Source: Rhodococcus rhodnii
GTDB lineage: Bacteria; Actinomycetota; Actinomycetes; Mycobacteriales; Pseudonocardiaceae
Assembly (NCBI GenBank): GCA_000720375.1
Contig: JOAA01000038.1
Location: 1 to 64,000 of the forward strand
Direction of reading: 5' to 3'
DNA: 64,000 bases
Shown in pieces: positions 32,926 through 41,832 of this stretch. The notes beneath the pieces were generated by a model. That model was not told the DNA's origin. It did no database searches and saw only the letters and a list, made by a program, of their open reading frames with translations. The position numbers and the translations under genes were made by a program. The first letter of the stretch is position 1. Each line of letters starts with the position of its first letter.

Positions 32926-34110
32926 GTGGGGAACAGTCGGATCGCTCTGCTCATTGCCCTGGCTGTGGACAATTTCGGTTCCGGGCTGTTCCTGCCGTTG
33001 GCGCTGGTCTACGTGGTCGAGGTGGTCGGCCTGCCGCTGGGGCAGGCGGGCACGGCGGTGATGATCGGGACCTTGGTCGGCCTCGCGGTCCTGCCGGTGA
33101 CGGGCCGGTTGGTGGACCGCGCTGGCCCGCGCAACGTTGTGGTTCTCGCGCAGGTGGTGCAGGCAGCGGGCGCGTTCACCTACCTCCTCGCGGACGGGTT
33201 CGTGCTCACCGTGCTCGCGGCCGTTTTGCTGGCTGCTGGACAGCAGATGTTCTACGGTTCGCTGTTCGCGTTGATCGCCGATGTGGCCGGGTCCGGCCCG
33301 AAGGACAAGGCCTTCGCGGTGGCGGGCATGGTACGGAACGCGTCATTCGGCGCCGGAAGCCTGGCGGCCGGTCTGCTGCTGACAACGACCGGACCGACCG
33401 GGTACACCATCGCGATCGCGGTGGACGGCGTGAGCTTTCTGTTGTGCGCGCTGCTGTTGTGGCTTCGGGTGCATCCGGAAGCGCATGTGGTGACGGAGAA
33501 AGTCAAGACGCACGGTCCTTTGCGTGATCGCCCCTACCTCGCGCTGATCGGGTTGACGTTCCTTGTCGGTCTGGCCACCGATTTCTTCCTGATCGGTGTG
33601 CCCGTGTTCGCGATCGACCAGCTGCACATGCCCGCTTGGGTTCCAGGCGTCATCCTGGCTCTCTTCACCGCGATCAACGCGACCTGCGGCACTCTTGCCG
33701 TGCACGCGACCCGCGCGTACAAGCGAACCACCGCGATCGCGCTGAGCGCGGGACTTTTCGCGGTGTGGTGCCTTGTCAGTGTCGCCGCTGTGGCGCTGCC
33801 GGCGGATTGGCGCATTCCGTACCTGCTGGCGACCACGTTGGTCGTGGCCGCGGCCGGATTGGTGTTCCACTCACGGGTCAACGCGCTGGCGGAGGCCGCT
33901 GCGCCGCCCGCTGTCCGTGGCCGGTATCTGGCGGCCTTCCAGTACTCGTTCGCCATCGCGGGGGTCGCGGCGCCTGGTGTTGTCGCCTTGTTCGAGGTCG
34001 CGATCTGGCTGCCGTGGGTGGCCGTCTTCGCGTGTACATGCCTCGCTGCCTGGGGAATGCGCGTCATCGACGTCCGGCTGCCGCAGCATGCCGTGGTCGC
34101 CGACGTCTGA
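32926..34110 (+). CDS. MFS transporter
   Basis: A 394-aa permease with twelve hydrophobic helices. The family loop 2-3 signature appears as GRLVDRAGPRNVVV, and a long central cytoplasmic loop (about 185-205) separates two halves. It is most similar in layout to drug-efflux MFS proteins without a binding-protein partner. The substrate is unknown. GTG at 32926 is 7 nt after a TACGGT box. The gene ends 5 bp before the convergent SARP gene. Confidence 0.88.
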   Translation: MGNSRIALLIALAVDNFGSGLFLPLALVYVVEVVGLPLGQAGTAVMIGTLVGLAVLPVTGRLVDRAGPRNVVVLAQVVQAAGAFTYLLADGFVLTVLAAVLLAAGQQMFYGSLFALIADVAGSGPKDKAFAVAGMVRNASFGAGSLAAGLLLTTTGPTGYTIAIAVDGVSFLLCALLLWLRVHPEAHVVTEKVKTHGPLRDRPYLALIGLTFLVGLATDFFLIGVPVFAIDQLHMPAWVPGVILALFTAINATCGTLAVHATRAYKRTTAIALSAGLFAVWCLVSVAAVALPADWRIPYLLATTLVVAAAGLVFHSRVNALAEAAAPPAVRGRYLAAFQYSFAIAGVAAPGVVALFEVAIWLPWVAVFACTCLAAWGMRVIDVRLPQHAVVADV

Positions 34111-34115
34111 CGCCG

Positions 34116-35891
34116 TCACACGCTCGTCACCTGCCTCAGGCCGTGTGACGCTTCCACGAACTGGCTTTCGTGGTATTCGGCCAGCCTGCCGAGCGCGGCC
34201 TCACACTCGACACGACCGAAGTCGCTCGCCGCCCGCGCACGGACGTACCTCTTGAGCGGGGGCAGGAATCGGTACCGGTCTCGGACCGTGCTCTCCAGCA
34301 TGTGATTGTCCACCAAGGACTCAAGCAGGTCTTCGGCCAGTGTGACCGGCCGGTCCAGCAACGCGGCCGCCGCCCGTAGCTCGATGTCCGGTGACTCGAT
34401 CAGCGAGACCAGCAGCAACGTGCGTACTTGTTCCCGGTCGAGGTCGGCCAGCATCTGCTCGAACGGCCGCTCGATCACCGCGCATTCCGGTGGCTGTGCC
34501 GGCGCGCCCGGTATGCGTCGTTCGGCCCGTTCGGTGACCGACGCGATCGTCCACTTCGGCCTTGACGCGATCCGGTTTGCCAGTGCCTGCACCAAGTGCG
34601 GGATGCCCATGGTCATCACGGCCAGTCGCCGGGACGCGGTCGGCTCGGCTCGCACCCGCGCTTCGCCGATCATGTGCTCGAGCAGCATGATCGACTCGTC
34701 CTCGTCGAGGCCGCCCATGGCGATCCACCGGGCGTGTGGCGGGTCGTACAACCGTTGCCGCGCGGTCATGAGCACGCCGCCTGAACTGGGCAGCAGCGCG
34801 GAAACGGAGTCGCGCACGTTGTCGATCACGATCAGCATCCGCTTCATGCTGGTCAACGTGCGCCACAACGTCTGGCGTTCCCACTGTGTCCGGGGCAGTT
34901 CAACGACACCGACGGCGTGCAACAGCTCGGCCAGTGGGTCAGGCGACTCGTTCAGGTCGACGAACAACGTGCCATCGGGGAACTCCGACGCCATCTGGTG
35001 TCCAACGTGGACAGCCAGTGCGGTCTTGCCCACACCGGACAAACCTTCGATACCGACCGGAACGCCATCCCGCAAGCCGGCCGTGATCTGCGGCAGTACC
35101 TGGTGGCGGCCCACGAAGAACGGCGTGTCCGCAGGCAGTTGCGCCGGCCTTGGCGCGACCGTCTCGGCCGGGGTCAGTGCGGGATCGGCGACCAGGATTC
35201 GCTGGTGCATCTCGCGCAGCTCCGGGCCTGGCGCGATGCCGAGTTCCGCGCTGAGCACGCGGCGGGTCTCGTCGAACAACGCCAGCGCTTCGGCCTGCCG
35301 CCCCGACCGGTACAGCGCAAGCATCAGCAGTTCCCGGGGCCGTTCGCGGAACGGATGCCGGTCGACCAACGCCATCAGGTCGGCGACGGCCTCAGCGTGC
35401 CTGCCCAGCTCGATGTCGGCCGCGGCCAGATCTTCAACGACGGTGAGCTGCACGTTCTCCAGCCGCACCCGCTCCGCCTCGGCGTATTCACCGCGCACAC
35501 CCCCGAGCGGAGTTCCCTTCCACAGTGCCAAAGCCGCACGCAGCTCCGCGGCACGAGTAGCGACGTCACCAGCTTTGGCCGCATGGATGTGCCGCTGGAA
35601 GTCAGTCAGGTCAAGGGAAGGCTTGGGCAGTGCGTACCCGTGTGCCACAGACTGGATCACCGGTCCGAGGGCACTGCGCAACCGCGACACGTACGACCGG
35701 ACCATGCCGATCGCGGCGCGTGGGGCGTCGTTGCCCCACGTCGCCCTGACCAGCTGGTCCGGCGACGCTGCGGTCCCGTTGTGCAGCAAGAGGATCGCCA
35801 GGATCGCGCGTTGCTGTGGCGACCCGAGCTCCACCTCGGTGTCGCCACGCCACGCACGGACCGGGCCCAGCACTTCGAACCGCAGCTCCAC
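34116..35891 (-). CDS. SARP/AfsR-type regulator with BTAD and NB-ARC ATPase domains
   Basis: A 591-aa regulator. An OmpR-like DNA-binding domain covers 1-90 (RFEVLGPVRAWRGD, LGSPQQRAILAILLL, then APRAAIGMVRSYVSRLRSAL). A BTAD domain lies at about 95-240 (VEDLAAADIELGRH, FRERPRELLMLALYRSGRQA), and an NB-ARC ATPase at about 255-500 with P-loop GLSGVGKTALAVH. It has no TPR C-terminus, so it is shorter than AfsR. GTG start with AAGGAG 6 nt upstream. It is the last gene of an operon with the LLM monooxygenase and the FMN reductase, an unusual setting for a SARP. Confidence 0.88.
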   Translation of the reverse strand: MELRFEVLGPVRAWRGDTEVELGSPQQRAILAILLLHNGTAASPDQLVRATWGNDAPRAAIGMVRSYVSRLRSALGPVIQSVAHGYALPKPSLDLTDFQRHIHAAKAGDVATRAAELRAALALWKGTPLGGVRGEYAEAERVRLENVQLTVVEDLAAADIELGRHAEAVADLMALVDRHPFRERPRELLMLALYRSGRQAEALALFDETRRVLSAELGIAPGPELREMHQRILVADPALTPAETVAPRPAQLPADTPFFVGRHQVLPQITAGLRDGVPVGIEGLSGVGKTALAVHVGHQMASEFPDGTLFVDLNESPDPLAELLHAVGVVELPRTQWERQTLWRTLTSMKRMLIVIDNVRDSVSALLPSSGGVLMTARQRLYDPPHARWIAMGGLDEDESIMLLEHMIGEARVRAEPTASRRLAVMTMGIPHLVQALANRIASRPKWTIASVTERAERRIPGAPAQPPECAVIERPFEQMLADLDREQVRTLLLVSLIESPDIELRAAAALLDRPVTLAEDLLESLVDNHMLESTVRDRYRFLPPLKRYVRARAASDFGRVECEAALGRLAEYHESQFVEASHGLRQVTSV

Positions 35892-35909
35892 CCTTGACTC
35901 CTTACCTGG

Positions 35910-36500
35910 TCAGCTTCCGGACAGGAGGTGTTCGAACGGCGTCGGATTGGCGAACGGGTCCGCCACGACCGCTCGCTCCCGCACCGCTAACTCGTGCGCC
36001 AGTTCGCCCGCCGCACGGTCGATCCGGGCGGACAACGTATTCCCAGCCCAGTCTTCCGAGGCCGCGTACACCCCTGTCGGCACGACAATCGCCTTCAGGT
36101 ACGTGAACAACGGCCGCATCGCGTAGTCGAGCACCAGCGAATGCCGTTCCGTACCGCCCGTCGCACCGATCAGCACCGGCTTTCCCGCGACCACACCCTC
36201 GTCGAGAACGTCCACAAAGGACTTGAAGAGCCCGCTGTAAGACGCGGCATACGTTGGCGTGACCACGATCAAGCCATCCGCACTGGCCACGGTGTCCAGC
36301 ACAGGTTTGAGATCCTGCGGCGGGAAGCCGGACAACATCGCGTCGACAAGGCTGTGCGCATGACCGCGGAGTTCGATCGTCCGTACGTCCACTTCGTCGG
36401 GCACGGCCCGAACCGTGGCCGCAGCCAGCCGGTCGGCGAGCAGGCGGCTCGATGACGGCCGGCTCAGGCCTGCGGACACCACTGCGAGTGTGCGTGTCAT
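35910..36500 (-). CDS. CE1759-type FMN reductase, partner of the LLM monooxygenase
   Basis: A 196-aa flavodoxin-like NAD(P)H:FMN reductase. The phosphate loop reads VSAGLSRPSSSRLLADRL, with TPTYAASYSGLFKSFVD and GATGGTERHS downstream, as in SsuE/CE1759 proteins. It supplies reduced FMN to the monooxygenase encoded just upstream, whose stop overlaps this ATG (ATGA). The SARP gene begins 18 bp further on. Confidence 0.9.
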   Translation of the reverse strand: MTRTLAVVSAGLSRPSSSRLLADRLAAATVRAVPDEVDVRTIELRGHAHSLVDAMLSGFPPQDLKPVLDTVASADGLIVVTPTYAASYSGLFKSFVDVLDEGVVAGKPVLIGATGGTERHSLVLDYAMRPLFTYLKAIVVPTGVYAASEDWAGNTLSARIDRAAGELAHELAVRERAVVADPFANPTPFEHLLSGS

Positions 36501-37555
36501 GACGCCACCTTCAGCGTCTCGTGTGTCGGCGCTTTCGGCTTCATCGACTCGAACTCCTTACGCAGCACGGGAAGGACTTCCTCGCCCATGATGTCCAGCT
36601 GTTCGAGCACGACCTTCCGCGGAAGCCCCATACCGTCCACATTGAACAGCTGACGCTGGTAGTCGCCGAAGTCCTCGCGGAACCGCAGCGTCCGGTCGAT
36701 GATCTCCTGCGGGCTGCCGACCGAGATCGGCGTTTCCCGCATGGTCTGCTCCAGCGACGGCCCACCGCCGTACACCGGGGAGTTGTCGAAGTACGGCCGG
36801 AACTCCTTGATCGCGTCCTGCGAGTTGCGCCGCATGAACGTCTGCCCGCCGAGTCCCACGATCGCCTGGTCGGCCGGCCCGTGCCCGTAGTGCTCGAACT
36901 GGCCGCGGTACAGGTCGATCATCCGCCTGGTGTGCTCTTTGGGCCAGAAGATGTTGTTGTGGAAGAACCCGTCGCCGTAGAACCCGGCCTGGACCGCGAT
37001 CTCCGGGCTGCGGATGGAGCCGTGCCAGACGAACGGCGGCACACCGTCCAGCGGCCGCGGCGTGGACGTGAAGGACTGCAACGGAGTGCGATGCTTGCCC
37101 GTCCAGTCCACCACGTCCTCCCGCCACAATTGCCGCAGCAGCGCGTAGTTCTCCACCGCGAGGCCGAGGCCGTCGCGGATGTCCTTGCCGAACCACGGAT
37201 ACACCGGTCCGGTGTTGCCGCGGCCGAGCATCAGGTCCACCCGGCCATCCGCGAGGTGCTGCAAGGTCGCATAGTCCTCGGCGATCTTCACCGGATCGTT
37301 GGTGGTGATCAGGGTGACCGATGTGGACAGGATGATCCGGCTGGTCCGCGCGGCGATGTAGCCGAGGATCGTGGTCGGCGACGACGTCACGAACGGTGGG
37401 TTGTGGTGTTCGCCGACCGCGACGACATCCAGTCCGATCTCCTCCGCCTTGGCCGCGACCGCCACCATGTTCTTGATGCGCTCGTATTCGGACGGCGCCT
37501 TGCCCGTCCACGGGTCGATCGCGATGTCCCCGACCCCGAAGATGCCGAACTGCAT
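36497..37555 (-). CDS. CE1758-type FMN-dependent luciferase-like monooxygenase
   Basis: A 352-aa (beta/alpha)8 flavin monooxygenase. Segments MQFGIFGVGDIAIDPWTGKA, VAVGEHHNPPFVTSSPTTIL, GRVDLMLGRGNTGPVYPWFG and VPPFVWHGSIRSPEIA define the family that always pairs with a CE1759 reductase. ATG at 37555 starts the conserved MQFGIF and has AGGTGAGG upstream; GTG at 37564 adds three residues. First gene of the operon with the reductase and a SARP. The substrate is unknown, possibly a sulfonated or aromatic compound. Confidence 0.9.
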   Translation of the reverse strand: MQFGIFGVGDIAIDPWTGKAPSEYERIKNMVAVAAKAEEIGLDVVAVGEHHNPPFVTSSPTTILGYIAARTSRIILSTSVTLITTNDPVKIAEDYATLQHLADGRVDLMLGRGNTGPVYPWFGKDIRDGLGLAVENYALLRQLWREDVVDWTGKHRTPLQSFTSTPRPLDGVPPFVWHGSIRSPEIAVQAGFYGDGFFHNNIFWPKEHTRRMIDLYRGQFEHYGHGPADQAIVGLGGQTFMRRNSQDAIKEFRPYFDNSPVYGGGPSLEQTMRETPISVGSPQEIIDRTLRFREDFGDYQRQLFNVDGMGLPRKVVLEQLDIMGEEVLPVLRKEFESMKPKAPTHETLKVAS

Positions 37556-37613
37556 GTCCCTCACCTACTCAAGCATGACGTGAACGTTCAAGTCAACCGG
37601 CGCGTTCCGGCCG

Positions 37614-38558
37614 TTATTCCGCGAACTTGTCCTTGTTGAGCGCCAGCCAGGACTCGAAGTCCAGCAGGTCCGGGTTGAGCGTGCGGACGTACTCCGGCCT
37701 GCGCACACCCGAGAAGTAGTCGGAGAAGTCGGCGTAGTACTGGAACATGTTGCCGATGTCGTCGGCCCCCGGTACCGGCAGCGCCCGGACCTGGTCGAAC
37801 GTCATCGGCCGGTAGTCGACCGGCTCACCAAGCGCCTTGGCGAACGCGGCCGCGTACTCCCGGCCAGTCAGGTTCTCGCCGGAGAGGTTGACGGTCTCGC
37901 CGATCAGTTCCTTGCCGCGCTTGAAGATGCCGAACGCGGTCCGGCCGATGTCGTCACGGGCCACACCAGGCAGCCTGGCGTCACCCATCGGCAGGTTCAG
38001 GTACAACGCACCCTGCTCGTCCCGAACGGGCCGGAAGAAGTCCAAGAAGGACTCGAAGTACATGGTCGTGCTGAGGAACGTGGTCGGCACACCGGCTTCG
38101 GTGAACAGCCTGTCGGACTCGCCCTTGCTGTCGAAGTGCGGCACCTTGTACTCGCCGTGCAACGTGGGCATGCGGTCGTCTTCGAGCGGCACGTGCAGCC
38201 GCGTGTCCGGCAGCGTCGACCAGACGACGTGCTGCAGGTTGGCTGCCTTGGCGGCGTCGACCGCGGCCCGCACGTGCGCCTGCTCCCGCTCGGCCGAGCC
38301 GTACTCCCAGAACGCCGTCACCACGAAGGCGCCGTACGCGCCCTGAAACGCCGCGTGCACGGAGCCGGGGTCATCCAGATCGGCTTTCACGACCTCCGCG
38401 CCGCGTGCCGCCAATTCGCGGGCGGCGTCGGACTCGACATTGCGAGTCAACGCACGGAGTACGAACTCACCGGACGGGTCGTCCAGTATCGCCCGGGCAA
38501 GGCCGCCGCCCTGCTGACCAGTGGCTCCGACAACGGCGATGATCTTCTTTTCAGTCAT
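37614..38558 (-). CDS. NmrA-like NAD(P)-binding protein
   Basis: A 314-aa atypical SDR. It opens KKIIAVVGATGQQGGGLARA and continues RALTRNVESDAARELAARGA, the hallmark of NmrA/HSCARG-like proteins. Downstream segments VWSTLPD and VPTTFLSTTMYFESFLDFF fit the same family. It is probably cotranscribed with the TetR gene 47 bp upstream. Likely role: NADPH-dependent reductase or redox sensor. Confidence 0.87.
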   Translation of the reverse strand: MTEKKIIAVVGATGQQGGGLARAILDDPSGEFVLRALTRNVESDAARELAARGAEVVKADLDDPGSVHAAFQGAYGAFVVTAFWEYGSAEREQAHVRAAVDAAKAANLQHVVWSTLPDTRLHVPLEDDRMPTLHGEYKVPHFDSKGESDRLFTEAGVPTTFLSTTMYFESFLDFFRPVRDEQGALYLNLPMGDARLPGVARDDIGRTAFGIFKRGKELIGETVNLSGENLTGREYAAAFAKALGEPVDYRPMTFDQVRALPVPGADDIGNMFQYYADFSDYFSGVRRPEYVRTLNPDLLDFESWLALNKDKFAE

Positions 38559-38605
38559 GCCACCGATGCAACCGCCGCCGCGTCACCGTCCCGTGCACGT
38601 TTCAT

Positions 38606-39202
38606 TCACGCGCGTTGACGCAGGCCGTCCAGGATGAATCCGAGGGCGCGGCGCGAGGCGTCATCGCCGAACGTGATGGTCGCCTGGACCGCCGCGGACA
38701 GCACCGTCATGTCCGCCGCTTCGAAGTCCGCCCGCAGGTGACCTGCCTGTTTGGCCCGGCTGACCAGCTTGGCCAGCTGCCCGCCGATGATCTTCTGGGT
38801 GTCGGCGAGCAACTCGGCGAGCCGGGTCGGCTCGCTGCCCCGTGACCAGCCGAGCGAGTTGCTGAAGCCGCTGGTGGTCAGTTGCCACAGGCCCCGGTCG
38901 GCGGCGAGGTCGCGGATGGCCGACTCGAAGAACTGCACGAACGCGGCCCAGACGTCGTCGGCCTCGCTCGCCCGCATGGCCAGGTCCTCGGCCGCACGGA
39001 TCCGCTCGCGGTAGACCTCGTAAATCAGCTCGTCCTTGTTGGCAAACCGCCGATAAACCGTCCCGACCCCGACTCCGGCGTGTTTGGCCACGTCAGCGAG
39101 GGTGGCGTCGAGACCTTGACTGGCGAACACCTCGGCCGCCGCGGCCACGACCCTGCGCAGATTGGTCTCGGCGTCGCGGCGCATCCGGTCGCTTGGCGGC
39201 AC
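38606..39202 (-). CDS. TetR family transcriptional regulator
   Basis: A 198-aa repressor with RRVVAAAAEVFASQGLDATL and the recognition region AGVGVGTVYRRFANKDELIY. GTG at 39202 lies 6 nt after a TACGGT box (leaderless); ATG at 39184 is the alternative. It is immediately upstream of the NmrA-like gene and may control it. Confidence 0.9.
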   Translation of the reverse strand: MPPSDRMRRDAETNLRRVVAAAAEVFASQGLDATLADVAKHAGVGVGTVYRRFANKDELIYEVYRERIRAAEDLAMRASEADDVWAAFVQFFESAIRDLAADRGLWQLTTSGFSNSLGWSRGSEPTRLAELLADTQKIIGGQLAKLVSRAKQAGHLRADFEAADMTVLSAAVQATITFGDDASRRALGFILDGLRQRA

Positions 39203-39247
39203 AAGTCCACCGTACCCGCACCAGTCAGTACATTGTGGACAGCGGGA

Positions 39248-40042
39248 TCAGCCGATGTCCCATTCCAGCAGCCCGTTCTCGACCACCTTGGGGCGAAAAC
39301 GGCCCATCACGAGCCCGCCCGTCTCCATCGCGGTCGCGGTCTGTTCCAGCAGTTCGGTCAGTGTCGGCGGCCAGCGATCGAACATCATGTCCGTTTCCTC
39401 GTAGTGCCGGCCCAGTCGCCCATTGCGGCCCGGCCGCTGGTCGAGCAGGAGATTTCCACCGCCACCGTCGAACGCGAACGGGATGACCTGGCCGTGCCAC
39501 CACGAGCCGGCGCTCTCGTTGTGCCCGTTGGAGACGAGGATGTCGCACATCATCTTGGCCTCGCTGACGACGCGGGACGTCGACATCGGGACGTAGAACG
39601 GCGGCAGGACGATGCCCAGCACACTGGTGCCCGCGCCGTTGTGCCGCAGCAGTGAGGCGATCAGCTCGGGCGGCACCGGGACACCGATCTGCCGTTGCAT
39701 CTCGGAGATCTCGTCGAGGGTGGCAGGCGCGGCCAGGACCTGCGCGACCGCCGGGGTCTTCGCGGCCAGCCACTTCTCGATCCGCTCCCATGCGCGGTTC
39801 ACCCGATCGGTCACCTGCTGCGGCACGTCGACCAGTCGCTCACGTCCCTGTCCGATCAGGCAGCCGGAATCGACCGTCAGCACCGGCCGCGGCGGCGTAC
39901 TGGCGCCGGTGGTTCTGGTGGGTGTCGTGGTCGGCCGCGGTCCGGCGCCGGGTTCGGTGTTGGCCACCAGCAAGACCGTGACCAGCCCGATCACCACAAC
40001 CGCCGCGACCACTGCGAGAACTTGCCCCCACCGAGTTTTCAC
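39248..40042 (-). CDS. Membrane-anchored SMI1/KNR4 family protein
   Basis: A 264-aa protein. A single N-terminal transmembrane helix (about 8-28, VLAVVAAVVVIGLVTVLLV) is followed by a Thr/Pro linker (to about 55) and a SMI1/KNR4 (SUKH) domain at about 85-260. The SUKH hallmarks are ERIEKWLAAKTPAVAQVL, the segment ISEMQRQIGVPVPPELIASL and SWWHGQVIPFAFDGGGGNLL. SUKH proteins commonly act as immunity proteins to polymorphic toxins, but no toxin gene is nearby. It is divergent, with a 24-bp gap, from the amidoligase operon at 40067. Confidence 0.85.
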   Translation of the reverse strand: MKTRWGQVLAVVAAVVVIGLVTVLLVANTEPGAGPRPTTTPTRTTGASTPPRPVLTVDSGCLIGQGRERLVDVPQQVTDRVNRAWERIEKWLAAKTPAVAQVLAAPATLDEISEMQRQIGVPVPPELIASLLRHNGAGTSVLGIVLPPFYVPMSTSRVVSEAKMMCDILVSNGHNESAGSWWHGQVIPFAFDGGGGNLLLDQRPGRNGRLGRHYEETDMMFDRWPPTLTELLEQTATAMETGGLVMGRFRPKVVENGLLEWDIG

Positions 40043-40066
40043 GTGGGCGGACTATGCCATGAGATC

Positions 40067-41098
40067 GTGATCGTCGTGGACGAATCGACCCCAGAAGGCG
40101 GCCCACTGGTCACCGACAGCTCGGTGACCTTCCGGCTGCCCGACAACGGCCCAGTCCTCGCCGGGGTCCGGCTGCTGCCCGCGTTGTCGCTGCCGAACGC
40201 CGAACTGGAGTTCACGCACGGCAACGACTGCTGGACGTTGCCGCTCAACCGTCCACCGGTCTGCCGGATGGAATACCGCCTGCAACTGCGGCACCGCGAC
40301 GGCGGGGTCGAGGAGATCTGCGATCCCGGCAACGACGAGCGGGCGCCGGGCGCGTTCGGCGACAAGTCCGTGGTGGAGTTCCCGGACTACGTCAGACCGG
40401 CCTGGCTGGACACCCCGGCCACCGGTGAGTACGTGGATCTCGACGTCCCCGGTATCACAGCCCGGCTGTGGTCACCCGGCGAAGGGCCGATGCCGTTGCT
40501 GGTGGCCAACGACGGCCCGGAGTACGACCGGCTGGCGGGCCTGACCAGGTTCTCCGCGTGGTTCAAGATCCCGCACCGGGTGGCGTTGCTCCAGCCGGGT
40601 GATCGCGACGACGAGTACTCCGGCAATCCCGAGTACGCCCGCAGGCTCGCCCGCGATCTGCTGCCTGCCGTCAAACGGCTTGTCGAAGTGCGGAAGCCGG
40701 TGGTCGGGATGGGTGCGAGCCTCGGCGGCCTGGCCATGCTGCACGCGCAACGCCGGCGGCCAGGCCTGTTCGGCGGGCTGTTCCTGCAGTCGGGTTCGTT
40801 CTTCGACCGACGGTTGGACCCGCAGGAGTCCGGGTACAGCCGGTATCGGCGGGTCACCAGGTTCGTCAGCGGGATCGTGCGGGGAACGAGCAAGGGCAGA
40901 CCGGTCCCGGTGACGGTCACATGCGGCCTCGCCGAGGAGAACCTGGCCAACAATCGCCAGATGGCCGCGGCGTTGGTGGCACTCGGATACCCGACAGGAC
41001 TGGTGGAGGTGCCGGACGCACACAACTATGTGGGGTGGCGGGACGCGTTCGACCCCGCGCTGGCTGACCTGCTGCGCACGGTGTGGGAGGGATCTTGA
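40067..41098 (+). CDS. Enterochelin-esterase-like alpha/beta-hydrolase, first gene of the amidoligase operon
   Basis: A 343-aa protein with an N-terminal beta-sandwich-like region (about 15-115) and a C-terminal esterase domain (about 125-343). The nucleophile is Ser218 in GMGASLGGLA and the His is probably H319 in DAHNYVGWRDAF, the layout of Fes/IroE-type esterases. GTG at 40067 lies 24 bp from the divergent SUKH gene; GTG at 40076 is possible. The next gene starts at or within the stop codon region, so the four genes are translationally coupled. It may hydrolyse or transfer an ester or activated acyl group in a pathway with the ATP-grasp and GCS2 ligases. Confidence 0.85.
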   Translation: MIVVDESTPEGGPLVTDSSVTFRLPDNGPVLAGVRLLPALSLPNAELEFTHGNDCWTLPLNRPPVCRMEYRLQLRHRDGGVEEICDPGNDERAPGAFGDKSVVEFPDYVRPAWLDTPATGEYVDLDVPGITARLWSPGEGPMPLLVANDGPEYDRLAGLTRFSAWFKIPHRVALLQPGDRDDEYSGNPEYARRLARDLLPAVKRLVEVRKPVVGMGASLGGLAMLHAQRRRPGLFGGLFLQSGSFFDRRLDPQESGYSRYRRVTRFVSGIVRGTSKGRPVPVTVTCGLAEENLANNRQMAAALVALGYPTGLVEVPDAHNYVGWRDAFDPALADLLRTVWEGS

Positions 41099-41820
41099 GG
41101 CGTGATCAAGTAGAGCTGGCCGGCGGAACGGTCATCGCGTACGGCCACTACGGCAGGCCTTTCCTGGTGTTCCCGTCCGAGCAGGGCCGGGCGTGGGACT
41201 GGGAGAGCAACGGCATGATCGACGCGGTCCGCCCGTTGCTGGACGAGGGCCGGGTCAAGCTCTACTGCGTCGACTCGTTCGACGGCGCGTCATGGTCCAA
41301 CCGGTCGATCCCGCTGGAGGACCGCGCCAGGCATCATGGCACCTACGAAGCGTGGGTCCTTGATCATGTGGTGCCGATGATCCACGCTCATTGTGGCGGA
41401 CCCCAGGAGGTGGCCACGATGGGATGCTCGCTCGGCGCGTTCCACGCGGTGCTTTTCGCGCTGCGCCGCGCCGATCTGTTCCCCCTCGCGCTTGGCCTCT
41501 CCGGGAACTACGACGCGTCCTCGTGGCACGGTTGGGGCGAGCGCGGCGACGCGATGTACTTCGCCAACCCGGTCGACTTCGTACCGAATCTGAACGGCTC
41601 CCATCTGGACTGGTTGCGGTCCCGGCTGTCGATCCTGCTCGTGGTCGGCCAGGGACAGTGGGAGGACACCACCGGCTCGCTGCCGTCCACCCGGCACATG
41701 GCCGATCTGCTGCGCGCCAAGGGTCTGCGCTGCGAACTCGACGTATGGGGTCATGACGTGCCGCACGACTGGCCGTCGTGGCGCTCCCAGATCGCCCACC
41801 ACCTGCCCAGGTTCGGATAG
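41095..41820 (+). CDS. Putative esterase (PF00756 type), second gene of the amidoligase operon
   Basis: A 241-aa single-domain alpha/beta-hydrolase. The nucleophile is Ser112 in GCSLGAFHAV, and the C-terminal His is probably H224 in DVPHDWPSWR, with an Asp in VWGHD. It differs from the first gene by lacking the N-terminal beta domain. TTG at 41095 has GGGAGG 4 nt upstream and overlaps the previous stop as TTGA; GTG at 41083 is an alternative. No signal peptide, so it works in the cytoplasm beside the ligases. Confidence 0.83.
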   Translation: MRRDQVELAGGTVIAYGHYGRPFLVFPSEQGRAWDWESNGMIDAVRPLLDEGRVKLYCVDSFDGASWSNRSIPLEDRARHHGTYEAWVLDHVVPMIHAHCGGPQEVATMGCSLGAFHAVLFALRRADLFPLALGLSGNYDASSWHGWGERGDAMYFANPVDFVPNLNGSHLDWLRSRLSILLVVGQGQWEDTTGSLPSTRHMADLLRAKGLRCELDVWGHDVPHDWPSWRSQIAHHLPRFG

Positions 41821-41832
41821 GGAGGACCGCGC

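Noticed and set aside
34306..36126. 606-codon open frame on the plus strand
   Set aside because: Antisense to the SARP gene, Ser/Arg-rich, no domain.
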